DNA from: Pseudomonas sp. PICF141
Lineage (GTDB): Bacteria; Pseudomonadota; Gammaproteobacteria; Pseudomonadales; Pseudomonadaceae
Direction: 5' to 3'
DNA length: 64,000 nucleotides
Assembly (NCBI RefSeq): GCF_002286815.1
Contig: NZ_MUNM01000014.1
Span: 18,500-82,499, forward strand
The notes under the pieces are model-generated. The model made no database searches, was not told the origin of the DNA, and worked only from the letters and a program-made list of their open reading frames with translations. Positions 17,951 to 27,861 of the stretch are shown piece after piece (within the stretch, counting starts at the first letter, position 1; every line of letters begins with the position of its first letter). Made by a program: the position numbers and the translations under genes.

Positions 17951-18676
17951 ATGAAACGAAGCAAGTACGTTCAACTCTCGCTGGCCGCGTCGGTCGCCAT
18001 GGCGATATCAGGTTGCGGGCAAGCGGAAAAAACCTACCCGGTGCAGAAGAAATACAACTTCCAGTCCGTTCAGCAGTGCGCCGATGAAAAGCTCCCGGTG
18101 GACGTCTGCTCTGACGCCTACATGAGCGCCATGGCCGAGCACCGCCGCATCGCGCCGGTTTACGACAACCAGGCCGATTGCGATGCCGACTTTGTCGCCG
18201 ACTGGTGCCAACAGGATTCGGCCGGCAAGTTCATTCCCAAGCTGGGTGGTTTCGAACTGACTGCCGATGGCGAGGTAACACAATCGCAAGTGGACGCAGC
18301 CAAGGCTCAATTACCAGCCTCGGAAGCGAACAGTGGAGGCTCCGGGTTCTCCGGCACCAGCCTGCTGACCGGCCTGCTGATTGGCAACATGCTGAGCAGC
18401 AACCGCAACAGCTACTACTCCGAGCCGGTCTACCGCTACCGCGATGATCGCGGCAATTACGGTTCCTCGACGCTCAACCAGCGGATTTCCAAAGGCTCAA
18501 CCTTTGCCAAGTCCAATCAGGCGAGGTACGGCAGCAGCAGCTACGCCAATTCAATCCGTTCCACCAGCAAGCCGATGTCGGTGGACTCGTCCACCTCCCG
18601 TGGCGGCTTCGGCAGCAAAGCCAGCGCCCGCAGCGGTTGGGGCGGCTCGAGCAGCGCTGGCCGATCGAGCAGTTAA
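17951..18676 (+). CDS. DUF1190 (YjfM/YgiB-like) lipoprotein
   Basis: 241 aa. The signal peptide MKRSKYVQLSLAASVAMAISGC has a lipobox ending at Cys22, so it is a lipoprotein; residue +2 is Gly, with no obvious inner-membrane retention Asp. A cysteine-containing central domain (QQCADEKLPVDVC..., ADCDADFVADWC) matches DUF1190. The C-terminal about 90 residues are Ser/Gly/Arg-rich and probably disordered. It precedes the ATP-grasp gene by 12 bp; YgiB-YgiC and YjfM-YjfC are the same pairing in E. coli. Confidence 0.85.
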   Translation: MKRSKYVQLSLAASVAMAISGCGQAEKTYPVQKKYNFQSVQQCADEKLPVDVCSDAYMSAMAEHRRIAPVYDNQADCDADFVADWCQQDSAGKFIPKLGGFELTADGEVTQSQVDAAKAQLPASEANSGGSGFSGTSLLTGLLIGNMLSSNRNSYYSEPVYRYRDDRGNYGSSTLNQRISKGSTFAKSNQARYGSSSYANSIRSTSKPMSVDSSTSRGGFGSKASARSGWGGSSSAGRSSS

Positions 18677-18688
18677 GGAACGGACACC

Positions 18689-19846
18689 ATGAAGAAGATC
18701 CTCTGCGCCGAGCGTCACGACTGGAAACAGACCGCCGAATCTCTTGGTTTTCTGTTCCATACCATCGACGACGAACCTTATTGGGACGAGAGCGCGTATT
18801 ACCAGTTCACGCTCAAACAGATCGAAAACGATCTCGAAGACCCGACCACCGAGATTCATGAGATGTGCATGGACCTGGTGGCCCGCGTGGTGCAGAGCGA
18901 GGAGCTGCTGGAGCGCCTGAGCATTCCGGCGTCATTCTTCGACATGGTTCGCACGTCATGGCTCGAAGGCCATCCGCACCTGTATGGACGCATGGATTTC
19001 TCCTACAACGGCAGCGGACCCGCCAAGCTGTTGGAACTCAACTACGACACGCCGACCAGTCTGTACGAGGCGGCGGCGTTTCAATGGGGCTGGCTGGAGC
19101 AATGCATCGAACGCGGCTTGCTGCCCAAGCATGCCGACCAGTTCAACAGCATCGACACCAAGCTGCATCAGGCCTTTGCCCAATTGCAGCTCAAACACCC
19201 CTTCTATTTCGCCTCGATGAAAGACTCGGTCGAAGACAAAGGCACCACCGACTATTTGCGCCTGATCGCGGAAAAGGTCGGCATCGAATCACGGCACATC
19301 GATATCGAAGACATCGGCCTCACTCCTGAAGGACGTTTCGTCGATTTGGAAGATCGCTGGATTCCTCACCTGTTCAAGCTACATGCCTGGGAGTTCATCT
19401 TCCACGAGCCCTTTGGTGCAGCGATTGCCCAGAGCGACACCCAGTTTTTCGAGCCGGCCTGGAAATCGATTATTTCCAACAAGGGCATCTTGCCGCTGCT
19501 ATGGGAGTTCAACAAAGGTCACCCGAACCTGCTCGCGGCGCACCTGGATGTCGACCCAGGCAAAGCGGTACCCAAAGGTTGGGTGCGCAAACCGTTCTTC
19601 TCCCGGGAAGGCGCCAACATCGAGTTGCAAACCGCTGAGGGTCTGATCGTAAAAGAGGACGGGCCCTACACCGACGCACCATTTATCCTTCAGGAATTCG
19701 CCCCGCTGCCGAAGTTTGGCGACAGCTTCACGCTGATTGGCTCCTGGGTCATCGGCGATCAGGCGGCCGGTATTGGCGTGCGCGAAGACAACAGTTTGAT
19801 CACCAAGGATTCGAGCCGGTTCTTGCCGCACTTGATACTCGACTGA
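18689..19846 (+). CDS. Glutathionylspermidine-synthase-like ATP-grasp protein (YjfC/YgiC type)
   Basis: 385 aa, the length of E. coli YjfC/YgiC. Family motifs include GRMDFSYNG, LLELNYDTPTSLYEAAA, LPLLWEFNKGHPNL and the ATP-grasp RKPFFSREGANIEL. It lacks the amidase half of the bifunctional Gss enzyme, so it can only ligate. Whether it makes glutathionylspermidine is unknown; characterised YgiC/YjfC-type proteins have not been given a sure substrate. It is the last gene of the cluster, directly behind the DUF1190 lipoprotein. Confidence 0.87.
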   Translation: MKKILCAERHDWKQTAESLGFLFHTIDDEPYWDESAYYQFTLKQIENDLEDPTTEIHEMCMDLVARVVQSEELLERLSIPASFFDMVRTSWLEGHPHLYGRMDFSYNGSGPAKLLELNYDTPTSLYEAAAFQWGWLEQCIERGLLPKHADQFNSIDTKLHQAFAQLQLKHPFYFASMKDSVEDKGTTDYLRLIAEKVGIESRHIDIEDIGLTPEGRFVDLEDRWIPHLFKLHAWEFIFHEPFGAAIAQSDTQFFEPAWKSIISNKGILPLLWEFNKGHPNLLAAHLDVDPGKAVPKGWVRKPFFSREGANIELQTAEGLIVKEDGPYTDAPFILQEFAPLPKFGDSFTLIGSWVIGDQAAGIGVREDNSLITKDSSRFLPHLILD

Positions 19847-19953
19847 CCCGTCCATCGCCGATGGGTGGACATAATCAAGATGCCCGCAAGACTTACGGCT
19901 GAAATACCGGATAATGGCGGCCATTCGTTTAGCCGTTATTCTGGTAATCCCCC

Positions 19954-22158
19954 ATGGAAATCAAGGTCAACTTTCTCGACAACCTTCGACTTGAAGCCAA
20001 GTTCGATGACTTCACGGTGGTGGCCGATCAACCTATCCGCTACAAGGGCGATGGCTCGGCACCGGGTCCGTTCGATTACTTCCTGGCTTCGTCGGCGTTG
20101 TGTGCGGCTTATTTCGTGAAGTTGTACTGCGACACGCGCAGTATTCCCACGGATAACATCCGCCTGTCGCAGAACAACATTGTTGATCCGGAAAACCGCT
20201 ACAACCAGATTTTCAAGATCCAGGTCGAATTGCCGGCGGACATCTCCGACAAGGATCGCCAGGGCATCCTGCGTTCCATCGACCGTTGCACCGTGAAAAA
20301 AGTGGTGCAAGCCGGGCCTGAGTTTGTGATCGAGGAAGTCGAAAACCTCGACGCCGATGCCCAGGCGTTGCTGATGCCTGCGTCCCGTTCAGAGACGAGC
20401 ACATATATCGCCGGCAAGGACCTGCCACTGGAGCAAACCATCGCCAATATGTCGGCCCTTCTGGCGGACCTGGGCATGAAGATTGAAATCGCCTCGTGGC
20501 GCAATATCGTGCCCAATGTGTGGTCGCTGCATATCCGCGATGCGCATTCGCCGCTGTGCTTTACCAACGGCAAGGGTGCGACCAAGGAAGGCGCGTTGGC
20601 CTCGGCGCTGGGCGAATTCATCGAGCGCCTCAACTGCAACTTCTTCTACAACGATCAGTTCTGGGGCGAAGACATCGCCAACGCAACGTTTGTGCATTAT
20701 CCGGACGAACGCTGGTTCAAGCCTGGTCGTAAAGATGAGCTGCCCACCGAGATTCTCGACGAGTACTGCCTGAAGATTTACAACCGCGACGGCGAGTTGC
20801 GTGGCTCCCATCTGATCGATACCAACTCGGGCAATGAAGAACGCGGCATCTGCTCGCTGCCGTACGTGCGCCAGTCGGACGGCGAGGTGGTGTATTTCCC
20901 GTCCAACCTGATTGAAAACCTGTTCCTGAGCAACGGCATGAGTGCCGGTAACACCTTGGCCGAAGCCCAGGTGCAGTGCCTGTCGGAGATCTTCGAGCGC
21001 GCGGTCAAACGCGAAATCATCGAAGGTGAATTTGCCTTGCCGGATGTGCCGGCCGAGGTGCTGGCGAAGTACCCCGGGATACTGGCCGGGATTCAGGCGC
21101 TGGAAGCGCAAGGGTTCCCGGTGCTGGTGAAGGATGCGTCCCTGGGTGGTGAATTCCCGGTGATGTGCGTCACGTTGATGAACCCGCGTACCGGCGGTGT
21201 GTTCGCCTCGTTCGGCGCGCATCCAAGCCTGGAAGTGGCGCTGGAACGCAGCCTGACCGAATTGCTGCAGGGCCGCAGCTTCGAAGGCCTCAACGACTTG
21301 CCTCAGCCGACGTTTGAAGGGCATGCGGTGACCGAGCCGAATAACTTCGTCGAGCACTTTATCGACTCCAGCGGCGTGGTGTCGTGGCGCTTCTTCAGTG
21401 CCAAATCGGATTACGAATTCGTGGAGTGGGACTTCTCCGGCCAGGGTGAAAACTCGAACGCCGAGGAAGCCGCGACCTTGTTCGGCATTCTCGAAGGCAT
21501 GGGCAAGGAAGTGTACATGGCGGTCTACGAGCATATCGGCGCGAAGGCGTGCCGCATCCTGGTGCCGAACTACTCGGAAATCTATCCCGCCGACGATCTG
21601 ATCTGGGATAACACCAACAAAGCGCTGTTCTTCCGCACCGACATCCTGAACCTGCATCGCCTGGACGATGAAGAACTGCAAGCGCTGGTTGAGCGCCTGG
21701 TGGAAAGCGAGCTGGACGACTACACCGACATCACCACCTTGATCGGCATCGAATTTGACGACAATACCGCGTGGGGTCAGCTGACGATCCTGGAGCTGAA
21801 GCTGCTGATTTATCTCGCCTTGCAGCGATTCGAAGAGGCGAAAGAAGCGGTGGAAATGTTCCTGCAGTACAACGACAACACGGTCGAGCGTGGCTTGTTC
21901 TACCAGGCCGTCAATGTGGTGCTGGAGATGAAGCTGGACGAGGACCTGGAACTGGAAGACTACGAGGCCAATTTCCGCCGTATGTTTGGCAACGAGCGTA
22001 CAGATGCAGCGATCGGATCGGTAGACGGCAGCGTGCGCTTCCATGGCTTGACGCCGACCAGCATGAAACTGGAGGGGCTCGACAGGCACCTGCGGTTGAT
22101 CGACAGCTACAAGAAACTGCACTCGGCACGGGCCAATGTGACCCCTTTATTCAGTTAA
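19954..22158 (+). CDS. OsmC-YcaO fusion protein
   Basis: 734 aa. Residues 1 to about 140 form an OsmC-like domain with both redox cysteines: Cys50 (ASSALCAAYF) and Cys112 (SIDRCTVKKV). From about 160 on follows a YcaO domain (GEFIERLNCNFFY; QCLSEIFERAVKREIIEGE; ALERSLTELLQGR), an ATP-using enzyme type that phosphorylates backbone amides, and a helical TPR-like tail (about 600-690). E. coli YcaO (about 586 aa) aids RimO methylthiolation of ribosomal protein S12 and lacks the OsmC part. There are no peptide-precursor genes beside it, so a natural-product role is unlikely. It is 107 bp after the yjfC-like gene and has its own terminator. Confidence 0.88.
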   Translation: MEIKVNFLDNLRLEAKFDDFTVVADQPIRYKGDGSAPGPFDYFLASSALCAAYFVKLYCDTRSIPTDNIRLSQNNIVDPENRYNQIFKIQVELPADISDKDRQGILRSIDRCTVKKVVQAGPEFVIEEVENLDADAQALLMPASRSETSTYIAGKDLPLEQTIANMSALLADLGMKIEIASWRNIVPNVWSLHIRDAHSPLCFTNGKGATKEGALASALGEFIERLNCNFFYNDQFWGEDIANATFVHYPDERWFKPGRKDELPTEILDEYCLKIYNRDGELRGSHLIDTNSGNEERGICSLPYVRQSDGEVVYFPSNLIENLFLSNGMSAGNTLAEAQVQCLSEIFERAVKREIIEGEFALPDVPAEVLAKYPGILAGIQALEAQGFPVLVKDASLGGEFPVMCVTLMNPRTGGVFASFGAHPSLEVALERSLTELLQGRSFEGLNDLPQPTFEGHAVTEPNNFVEHFIDSSGVVSWRFFSAKSDYEFVEWDFSGQGENSNAEEAATLFGILEGMGKEVYMAVYEHIGAKACRILVPNYSEIYPADDLIWDNTNKALFFRTDILNLHRLDDEELQALVERLVESELDDYTDITTLIGIEFDDNTAWGQLTILELKLLIYLALQRFEEAKEAVEMFLQYNDNTVERGLFYQAVNVVLEMKLDEDLELEDYEANFRRMFGNERTDAAIGSVDGSVRFHGLTPTSMKLEGLDRHLRLIDSYKKLHSARANVTPLFS

Positions 22159-22168
22159 ACAACGCCCA

Positions 22169-22207
22169 CAAAAAAGCGAAGCCAGATCACTGGCTTCGCT
22201 TTTTTTA
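22169..22207. terminator. Bidirectional terminator between OsmC-YcaO and ssb
   Basis: Perfect 11-bp stem AGCGAAGCCAG / CTGGCTTCGCT (22175-22185 / 22190-22200), loop ATCA, with an A-run before and a T7 run after. It serves both convergent genes. Confidence 0.95.
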
Positions 22208-22221
22208 TTGCTTACTGTTTT

Positions 22222-22743
22222 TTAGAACGGGATGTCGTCATCAAAGCTGTCGAAATCCGGAGCCGGCTGCGGTGCGGCCTGCTGCTGTGGAGCCGGGCGC
22301 GACTGTTGCGGTGCCGACTGCGGACGCGGAGCCTGTTGGCGTGGAGCCGGGGCGGACTGCTGGTAGTTATTGCCCCCGCCTTGTTGGTCGCCCTGCTGTG
22401 GACGGCCGCCCAGCAATTGCATGGTGCCTTGCATGTCGACCACGATTTCAGTGGTGTAACGCTTGATACCGTCTTTTTCCCACTCGCGGGTCTGCAGCTT
22501 GCCTTCGATATACACCTGCGAACCTTTGCGCAGGTATTCGCCGGCAATTTCGGCAACCTTGCCGAACATCGAAACACGGTGCCATTCGGTCTTCTCGACC
22601 TTTTGACCGGTTTGCTTGTCGGTCCACTGTTCGCTGGTCGCCAGACTCAGGTTGGTCACGGCGTTACCGTTAGGCAAGTAGCGAACTTCGGGATCCTGGC
22701 CGCAAGTGCCGACCAATATGACTTTGTTAACCCCACGGGCCAT
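22222..22743 (-). CDS. ssb: Single-stranded DNA-binding protein
   Basis: 173 aa. The OB-fold start [20 protein letters not shown] and the WRV...[15 protein letters not shown] segment (about 55-75) are typical. A Gln/Pro-rich disordered linker (about 113-160) leads to the acidic tip DSFDDDIPF, which recruits repair and replication partners. It binds ssDNA as a tetramer. The MFS gene lies 9 bp upstream on the same strand, the usual Pseudomonas pairing. No LexA box could be recognised before it. Confidence 0.97.
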   Translation of the reverse strand: MARGVNKVILVGTCGQDPEVRYLPNGNAVTNLSLATSEQWTDKQTGQKVEKTEWHRVSMFGKVAEIAGEYLRKGSQVYIEGKLQTREWEKDGIKRYTTEIVVDMQGTMQLLGGRPQQGDQQGGGNNYQQSAPAPRQQAPRPQSAPQQSRPAPQQQAAPQPAPDFDSFDDDIPF

Positions 22744-22752
22744 AACGTTCTC

Positions 22753-24150
22753 CTAGGCTACGCACGCTGCCCCGGCCGGGTTGTTCACCAGGCGCTCAAG
22801 GGTGGTGCGATCCAATAGTTCTGTATCCAGTTTGATGTAAATCGCCGCTTCGTCTTCGACGATCACTGCATCTGTTACCCCTACGACGGCCTTCAGGCGC
22901 TCGACCAGACCCGCTTCGCGGATCGCCTCGGGCGACAACGGCAAGCGCAGGCTCGTGACGTAAGGTGGTTCGCGCATGGTAACAGCAAAGGCCAGCCAGA
23001 GGGCAGCCAGGCCGGCGCATCCGAGGAAGACAACCGACAAACCGCCGTGCTGGAACATCCAGCCGCCGAGGATTCCGCCCAGTGCCGAACCGAGGAACTG
23101 ACTGGTGGAATAAACCCCCATTGCCGTGCCTTTGCCGCCTGCCGGTGAAACCTTGCTGATCAGCGAGGGCAAGGAGGCTTCCAGCAGATTGAACGCGGTG
23201 AAGAAGACCACCGTACCCATCACCAGCGCCCGCAAGCTATCGCCAAACTGCCAGAAGAATAGCTCAGTGAGCATCAGCGTCACGATGGCGCCGAGAAAAA
23301 CTCGTTTCATTTTGCGTCGCTTCTCGCCGTAGATAATGAACGGGATCATGGCGAAAAAAGAAATCAGTAGCGCGGTCAGGTACACCCACCAATGCTGCTC
23401 TTTGGGCAGCCCGGCTTTTTCGACCAGGGCCAGGGGCAATGCCACGAAGCTCGACATCAACATCGCGTGCAACACAAAAATACCCAGGTCCAGGCGCAGC
23501 AGGTCCGGATGTTTGAGGGTCGGTATCAGCGCCTGGCGCGCGACGCCTGATTCACGATGCTGCAACGGCCCGGTTGCGCGCGGCACCATGAACATCACGA
23601 TGACAATACCGACCAGCGCCATCCCGCCGGTGGCGAAGAACAACCCGGACAGGCCAAAGGCACGGGTCAACAATGGCCCTGCAACCATGGCGACAGCGAA
23701 CGACAGACCAATCGTCATGCCGATCATGGCCATGGCTTTGGTCCGATGCTGTTCCCGGGTCAGGTCTGACAGCAACGCCATGACTGCCGCGGAAATCGCC
23801 CCGGCACCTTGCAGGATACGTCCGGCGATAACGCCCCAGATCGAATCGGCATTGGCCGCCAGCACACTCCCCAAGGCAAAGATGATCAGCCCCAGGTAAA
23901 TCACCGGACGGCGACCAATTCGGTCGGAAATGAAACCAAATGGAATCTGGAATAACGCCTGGGTCAGGCCGTAAGCGCCAATCGCCAGCCCGATCAGGGC
24001 CGGGGTCGCTCCCGCCAGGTCCATCCCATAGGTCGCCAGAACCGGCAACACCATGAACATGCCAAGCATACGGAAGGCGAACACCAGGGCCAGACCGCTT
24101 GCTGCGCGGGTCTCACTGCCACTCATGCGTTCGCTGTGGGGATCGTGCAT
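22753..24150 (-). CDS. MFS transporter of YajR type with C-terminal YAM-like domain
   Basis: 465 aa, 12 predicted TM segments, with motif A GFISDRIGRRPVI between TM2 and TM3. After TM12 about 65 residues remain, ending in a ferredoxin-like LVERLKAVVGVTDAVIVEDEAA...; this matches the cytosolic YAM domain of E. coli YajR. Proton-driven export is expected; the substrate is unknown. It is divergent from uvrA and co-directional with ssb (9-bp gap), as in P. aeruginosa. Confidence 0.88.
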   Translation of the reverse strand: MHDPHSERMSGSETRAASGLALVFAFRMLGMFMVLPVLATYGMDLAGATPALIGLAIGAYGLTQALFQIPFGFISDRIGRRPVIYLGLIIFALGSVLAANADSIWGVIAGRILQGAGAISAAVMALLSDLTREQHRTKAMAMIGMTIGLSFAVAMVAGPLLTRAFGLSGLFFATGGMALVGIVIVMFMVPRATGPLQHRESGVARQALIPTLKHPDLLRLDLGIFVLHAMLMSSFVALPLALVEKAGLPKEQHWWVYLTALLISFFAMIPFIIYGEKRRKMKRVFLGAIVTLMLTELFFWQFGDSLRALVMGTVVFFTAFNLLEASLPSLISKVSPAGGKGTAMGVYSTSQFLGSALGGILGGWMFQHGGLSVVFLGCAGLAALWLAFAVTMREPPYVTSLRLPLSPEAIREAGLVERLKAVVGVTDAVIVEDEAAIYIKLDTELLDRTTLERLVNNPAGAACVA

Positions 24151-24341
24151 GGAAAAACCTCATGTGAACCGGCGGCGATTCTACCAGTCCCATCGATTGA
24201 CGGGGTATATCGCGACGCTATGACGCGCACAGATGACGCAGTCTTCATCCAAGGCCGCGCACCCCGCATTTGATAGTGTGCATCCATCCAGTATTTGGCC
24301 GTATACTCCTACGTTTTCGACGCCCGCCGAGCGAGGCCACT

Positions 24342-27176
24342 TTGGACAAGATCCTGATTCGTGGGGCCCGAACCCACAACCTGAAGAACATCGACCTGAC
24401 CCTGCCACGGGACAAACTGATCGTTATCACCGGCCTGTCCGGATCCGGCAAGTCGTCCCTGGCCTTCGACACGTTGTACGCCGAAGGCCAGCGCCGTTAT
24501 GTCGAATCGCTGTCGGCTTACGCCCGGCAATTCCTGTCGATGATGGAAAAACCTGACGTCGACACCATTGAAGGTCTGTCGCCAGCGATCTCCATCGAAC
24601 AGAAGTCGACCTCGCACAACCCGCGCTCGACGGTTGGCACCATTACCGAAATCTACGACTACCTGCGCCTGCTCTACGCTCGCGTCGGTATTCCGCGCTG
24701 CCCGGATCACGACATTGCGCTGGAAGCCCAGACCGTCAGCCAGATGGTCGACCTGGTGCTGGCACAACCGGAGGGCAGCAAACTGATGCTGCTGGCCCCG
24801 GTGATCCGCGAGCGCAAGGGCGAACACCTCTCGGTCTTCGAAGAACTGCGCGCCCAGGGTTTTGTCAGGGCCCGGGTCAACGGCAGGCTTTGTGAACTGG
24901 ACGAGTTGCCGAAGCTGGATAAGCAGAAAAAGCACTCGATCGATGTTGTGGTTGACCGCTTCAAGGTCCGGGCCGATCTGCAACAGCGCCTGGCCGAATC
25001 GTTCGAGACCGCGCTGAAACTGGCGGACGGTATTGCGCTGGTGGCGCCAATGGACGACGAGCCCGGCGAAGAAATCATCTTCTCCGCGCGTTTCGCCTGC
25101 CCGATCTGCGGCCACGCCATCAGCGAGCTGGAACCCAAGCTGTTTTCCTTCAACAACCCGGCCGGCGCCTGCCCGACTTGCGATGGCCTGGGGGCTAAAC
25201 AGTTCTTCGACACCAAACGACTGGTGAATGGTGAACTGACCCTGGCCGAAGGTGCGATTCGCGGCTGGGACCGGCGCAACGTCTATTATTTCCAGATGCT
25301 CGGATCGCTGGCCTCGCACTACAAGTTCAGCCTTGAAGTGCCGTTCAACGAGCTGCCAGCCGATCAGCAGAAATTCATTCTGCATGGCAGTGGCTCGCAG
25401 AACGTCGACTTCAAGTACCTGAACGACCGTGGCGACATCGTCAAACGTTCGCATCCGTTCGAAGGCATCGTGCCGAACCTGGAACGCCGCTACCGCGAAA
25501 CCGAATCGGCTTCGGTCCGTGAAGAACTGGCCAAATTCCTTAGCACCCAGCCCTGCCCGGATTGCCGCGGCACCCGTCTGCGTCGCGAGGCGCGGCACGT
25601 ATGGGTCGGCGAGAAGACTTTACCGGCGGTAACCAATCTGCCAATTGGCGACGCCTGTGACTATTTCGGCATACTGAAACTGACCGGTCGCCGTGGCGAG
25701 ATCGCCGACAAGATTCTCAAGGAAATCCGCGAGCGTTTGCAGTTCCTGGTCAACGTTGGCCTGGACTATCTGTCACTGGATCGTAGTGCCGACACACTAT
25801 CCGGCGGTGAGGCCCAGCGTATCCGCCTTGCCAGCCAGATCGGCGCCGGCCTGGTGGGGGTTCTGTACATCCTCGATGAGCCGTCGATTGGTCTGCATCA
25901 ACGGGACAACGATCGGTTGTTGGGCACCCTCAAACACCTGAGGGACATCGGCAACACCGTGATCGTGGTCGAGCACGACGAAGACGCGATTCGTCTGGCC
26001 GACTATGTGGTGGATATCGGCCCGGGCGCGGGTGTACACGGTGGGCATATCGTCGCCGAAGGTACGCCGGCCGAGGTCATGGCTCACCCTGATTCACTGA
26101 CCGGTAAGTACTTGTCGGGGCGGGTGAAGATCGCAGTGCCAGCCAAACGCACGCCACGTAACAAGAAGTTGTCGCTGGCCCTCAAGGGCGCTCGCGGCAA
26201 CAATTTACGCAATGTCGATCTGGAGATTCCGATCGGCCTGTTGACCTGCGTGACGGGTGTTTCCGGTTCAGGCAAGTCAACGCTGATCAACAACACACTG
26301 TTTCCTTTGAGCGCTACCGCACTCAATGGGGCAACGACGCTGGAAGCGGCTGCTCACGACAGCATTAAAGGCCTGGAACATCTGGACAAGGTTGTGGACA
26401 TCGACCAGAGCCCGATCGGTCGCACACCGCGCTCCAACCCCGCGACCTATACCGGGCTGTTCACGCCGATTCGCGAGTTGTTCGCCGGCGTGCCGGAATC
26501 CCGCTCCCGCGGTTACGGACCGGGGCGTTTCTCCTTCAACGTGAAGGGTGGTCGTTGCGAAGCCTGTCAGGGCGATGGCCTGATCAAGGTGGAAATGCAC
26601 TTCCTGCCGGACATCTATGTCCCGTGCGACGTCTGCAAAAGCAAGCGCTACAACCGCGAGACGCTGGAGATCAAGTACAAAGGCAAGAGCATCCACGAAA
26701 CCCTCGAGATGACGATCGAGGAAGCACGAGAGTTCTTCGACGCCGTTCCAGCTTTGGCGCGCAAGCTTCAGACGCTGATGGACGTAGGCCTTTCGTACAT
26801 CAAGCTGGGGCAATCGGCGACGACATTGTCCGGCGGTGAAGCCCAGCGGGTGAAACTGTCTCGTGAGTTGTCCAAGCGTGATACCGGCAAGACGCTGTAC
26901 ATCCTCGATGAGCCGACCACCGGCCTGCACTTTGCGGATATCCAGCAACTGCTCGACGTACTGCACCGGCTGCGCGATCACGGTAATACCGTGGTAGTGA
27001 TCGAACACAACCTGGACGTGATCAAGACTGCCGACTGGTTGGTGGACCTGGGGCCGGAAGGGGGGTCCAAGGGCGGGCAGATCATTGCCGTCGGTACGCC
27101 AGAGGAAGTGTCCGAGATGAAGCAGTCTCACACCGGTTTCTATCTAAAACCGCTGTTGGAGCGTGATCGGGCCTGA
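24342..27176 (+). CDS. uvrA: Excinuclease ABC subunit A
   Basis: 944 aa from a TTG start at 24342 (product begins [19 protein letters not shown]); the frame stays open 72 bp upstream but that part is not UvrA. Two ABC ATPase modules carry Walker [10 protein letters not shown] and GVSGSGKST and signatures LSGGEAQRI and LSGGEAQRV. Zinc-binding cysteines are present in CPICGH...CPTCDG (about 254-284) and CEACQGDG...CDVC. It recognises bulky DNA lesions and loads UvrB. Divergent from the MFS gene across about 190 bp; I saw no convincing SOS box there. Confidence 0.98.
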   Translation: MDKILIRGARTHNLKNIDLTLPRDKLIVITGLSGSGKSSLAFDTLYAEGQRRYVESLSAYARQFLSMMEKPDVDTIEGLSPAISIEQKSTSHNPRSTVGTITEIYDYLRLLYARVGIPRCPDHDIALEAQTVSQMVDLVLAQPEGSKLMLLAPVIRERKGEHLSVFEELRAQGFVRARVNGRLCELDELPKLDKQKKHSIDVVVDRFKVRADLQQRLAESFETALKLADGIALVAPMDDEPGEEIIFSARFACPICGHAISELEPKLFSFNNPAGACPTCDGLGAKQFFDTKRLVNGELTLAEGAIRGWDRRNVYYFQMLGSLASHYKFSLEVPFNELPADQQKFILHGSGSQNVDFKYLNDRGDIVKRSHPFEGIVPNLERRYRETESASVREELAKFLSTQPCPDCRGTRLRREARHVWVGEKTLPAVTNLPIGDACDYFGILKLTGRRGEIADKILKEIRERLQFLVNVGLDYLSLDRSADTLSGGEAQRIRLASQIGAGLVGVLYILDEPSIGLHQRDNDRLLGTLKHLRDIGNTVIVVEHDEDAIRLADYVVDIGPGAGVHGGHIVAEGTPAEVMAHPDSLTGKYLSGRVKIAVPAKRTPRNKKLSLALKGARGNNLRNVDLEIPIGLLTCVTGVSGSGKSTLINNTLFPLSATALNGATTLEAAAHDSIKGLEHLDKVVDIDQSPIGRTPRSNPATYTGLFTPIRELFAGVPESRSRGYGPGRFSFNVKGGRCEACQGDGLIKVEMHFLPDIYVPCDVCKSKRYNRETLEIKYKGKSIHETLEMTIEEAREFFDAVPALARKLQTLMDVGLSYIKLGQSATTLSGGEAQRVKLSRELSKRDTGKTLYILDEPTTGLHFADIQQLLDVLHRLRDHGNTVVVIEHNLDVIKTADWLVDLGPEGGSKGGQIIAVGTPEEVSEMKQSHTGFYLKPLLERDRA

Positions 27177-27189
27177 ATCCGGAGCTAAC

Positions 27190-27229
27190 AAAAAAGCCCC
27201 TGTCATTGCTCAGTGACAGGGGCTTTTTG
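27190..27229. terminator. Bidirectional terminator between uvrA and the ferritin gene
   Basis: Stem AGCCCCTGTCA / TGACAGGGGCT with an A-run to the left and TTTTT to the right. It serves the convergent uvrA and ferritin transcripts. Confidence 0.95.
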
Positions 27230-27240
27230 TATCGGTGCAA

Positions 27241-27705
27241 TCAGGCGTGTGATTGCAGGTAGTTCTCCAGACCGATCAACTTGATCAGGCCCATTTGCTT
27301 TTCAAGCCAGTAGGTGTGGTCTTCTTCGGTGTCATGCAGCTGAACCCGCAGCATCTCACGGCTGACGTAGTCCTTATGCTGCTCGCAGAGCTCAATGCCC
27401 TTGCAGAGCGCGGCGCGTACTTTGTATTCCAGGCGCAGGTCAGCGGCGAGCATGTCCGGCACAGTGGTGCCAACATCAAGGTCGTCCGGTCGCATGCGAG
27501 GCGTGCCTTCGAGCATCAGAATTCGACGCATCAGGGCATCAGCATGCCCGGCTTCTTCTTCCATCTCGTGGTTGATACGTTCGTAGAGCTTGGTGAAACC
27601 CCAGTCCTCATACATCCGCGAATGGACGAAATATTGATCACGGGCTGCCAGTTCGCCTGTCAGCAACGTGTTGAGGTAATCGATTACGTCTGGGTGACCT
27701 TGCAT
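27241..27705 (-). CDS. bfrA: Bacterial ferritin / bacterioferritin subunit (P. aeruginosa BfrA/FtnA type)
   Basis: 154 aa from ATG 27705; the open frame upstream adds non-family residues. Ferroxidase ligands are in place: Glu18, Glu51, His54, a Glu near 93, Glu127 and His130. The sequence ([26 protein letters not shown]) is that of P. aeruginosa PA4235, called BfrA and later FtnA. A Met at 48 lies near the usual haem-ligand position (Met52 in BfrB). It stores iron in a 24-mer, perhaps mixed with BfrB subunits. It sits between uvrA and katA, so iron storage and peroxide defence are neighbours. Confidence 0.93.
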   Translation of the reverse strand: MQGHPDVIDYLNTLLTGELAARDQYFVHSRMYEDWGFTKLYERINHEMEEEAGHADALMRRILMLEGTPRMRPDDLDVGTTVPDMLAADLRLEYKVRAALCKGIELCEQHKDYVSREMLRVQLHDTEEDHTYWLEKQMGLIKLIGLENYLQSHA

Positions 27706-27816
27706 CGCCCTACATCTCCCTGCTTGAAAGTCTGTAGTTTGAACCAACCTGACCGGAAGGTCACTCGCCCGACGCTATAAAAGCGAAGATATTCTTAGAA
27801 AAGCAGCTTAAATAAC

Positions 27817-27848
27817 GCAAAAAACCGCCCAAATGAGGGCGGTTCTGC
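27817..27848 (-). terminator. Terminator of katA
   Basis: On the minus strand AACCGCCC / GGGCGGTT (27837-27844 and 27823-27830), six-base loop, followed by TTTTTTG. It lies 14 bp past the catalase stop codon and before the ferritin promoter region. Confidence 0.92.
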
Positions 27849-27861
27849 TTATCGTTTAGAC

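Noticed and set aside
20389..22122. 577-codon minus-strand frame opposite OsmC-YcaO
   Set aside because: Antisense shadow; the plus-strand protein has both domains intact.
24151..24341. LexA/SOS box before uvrA
   Set aside because: No CTG-N10-CAG with the expected AT-rich centre could be found; TTGACG-N16-TATGAC at 24197-24224 is only a weak promoter match.
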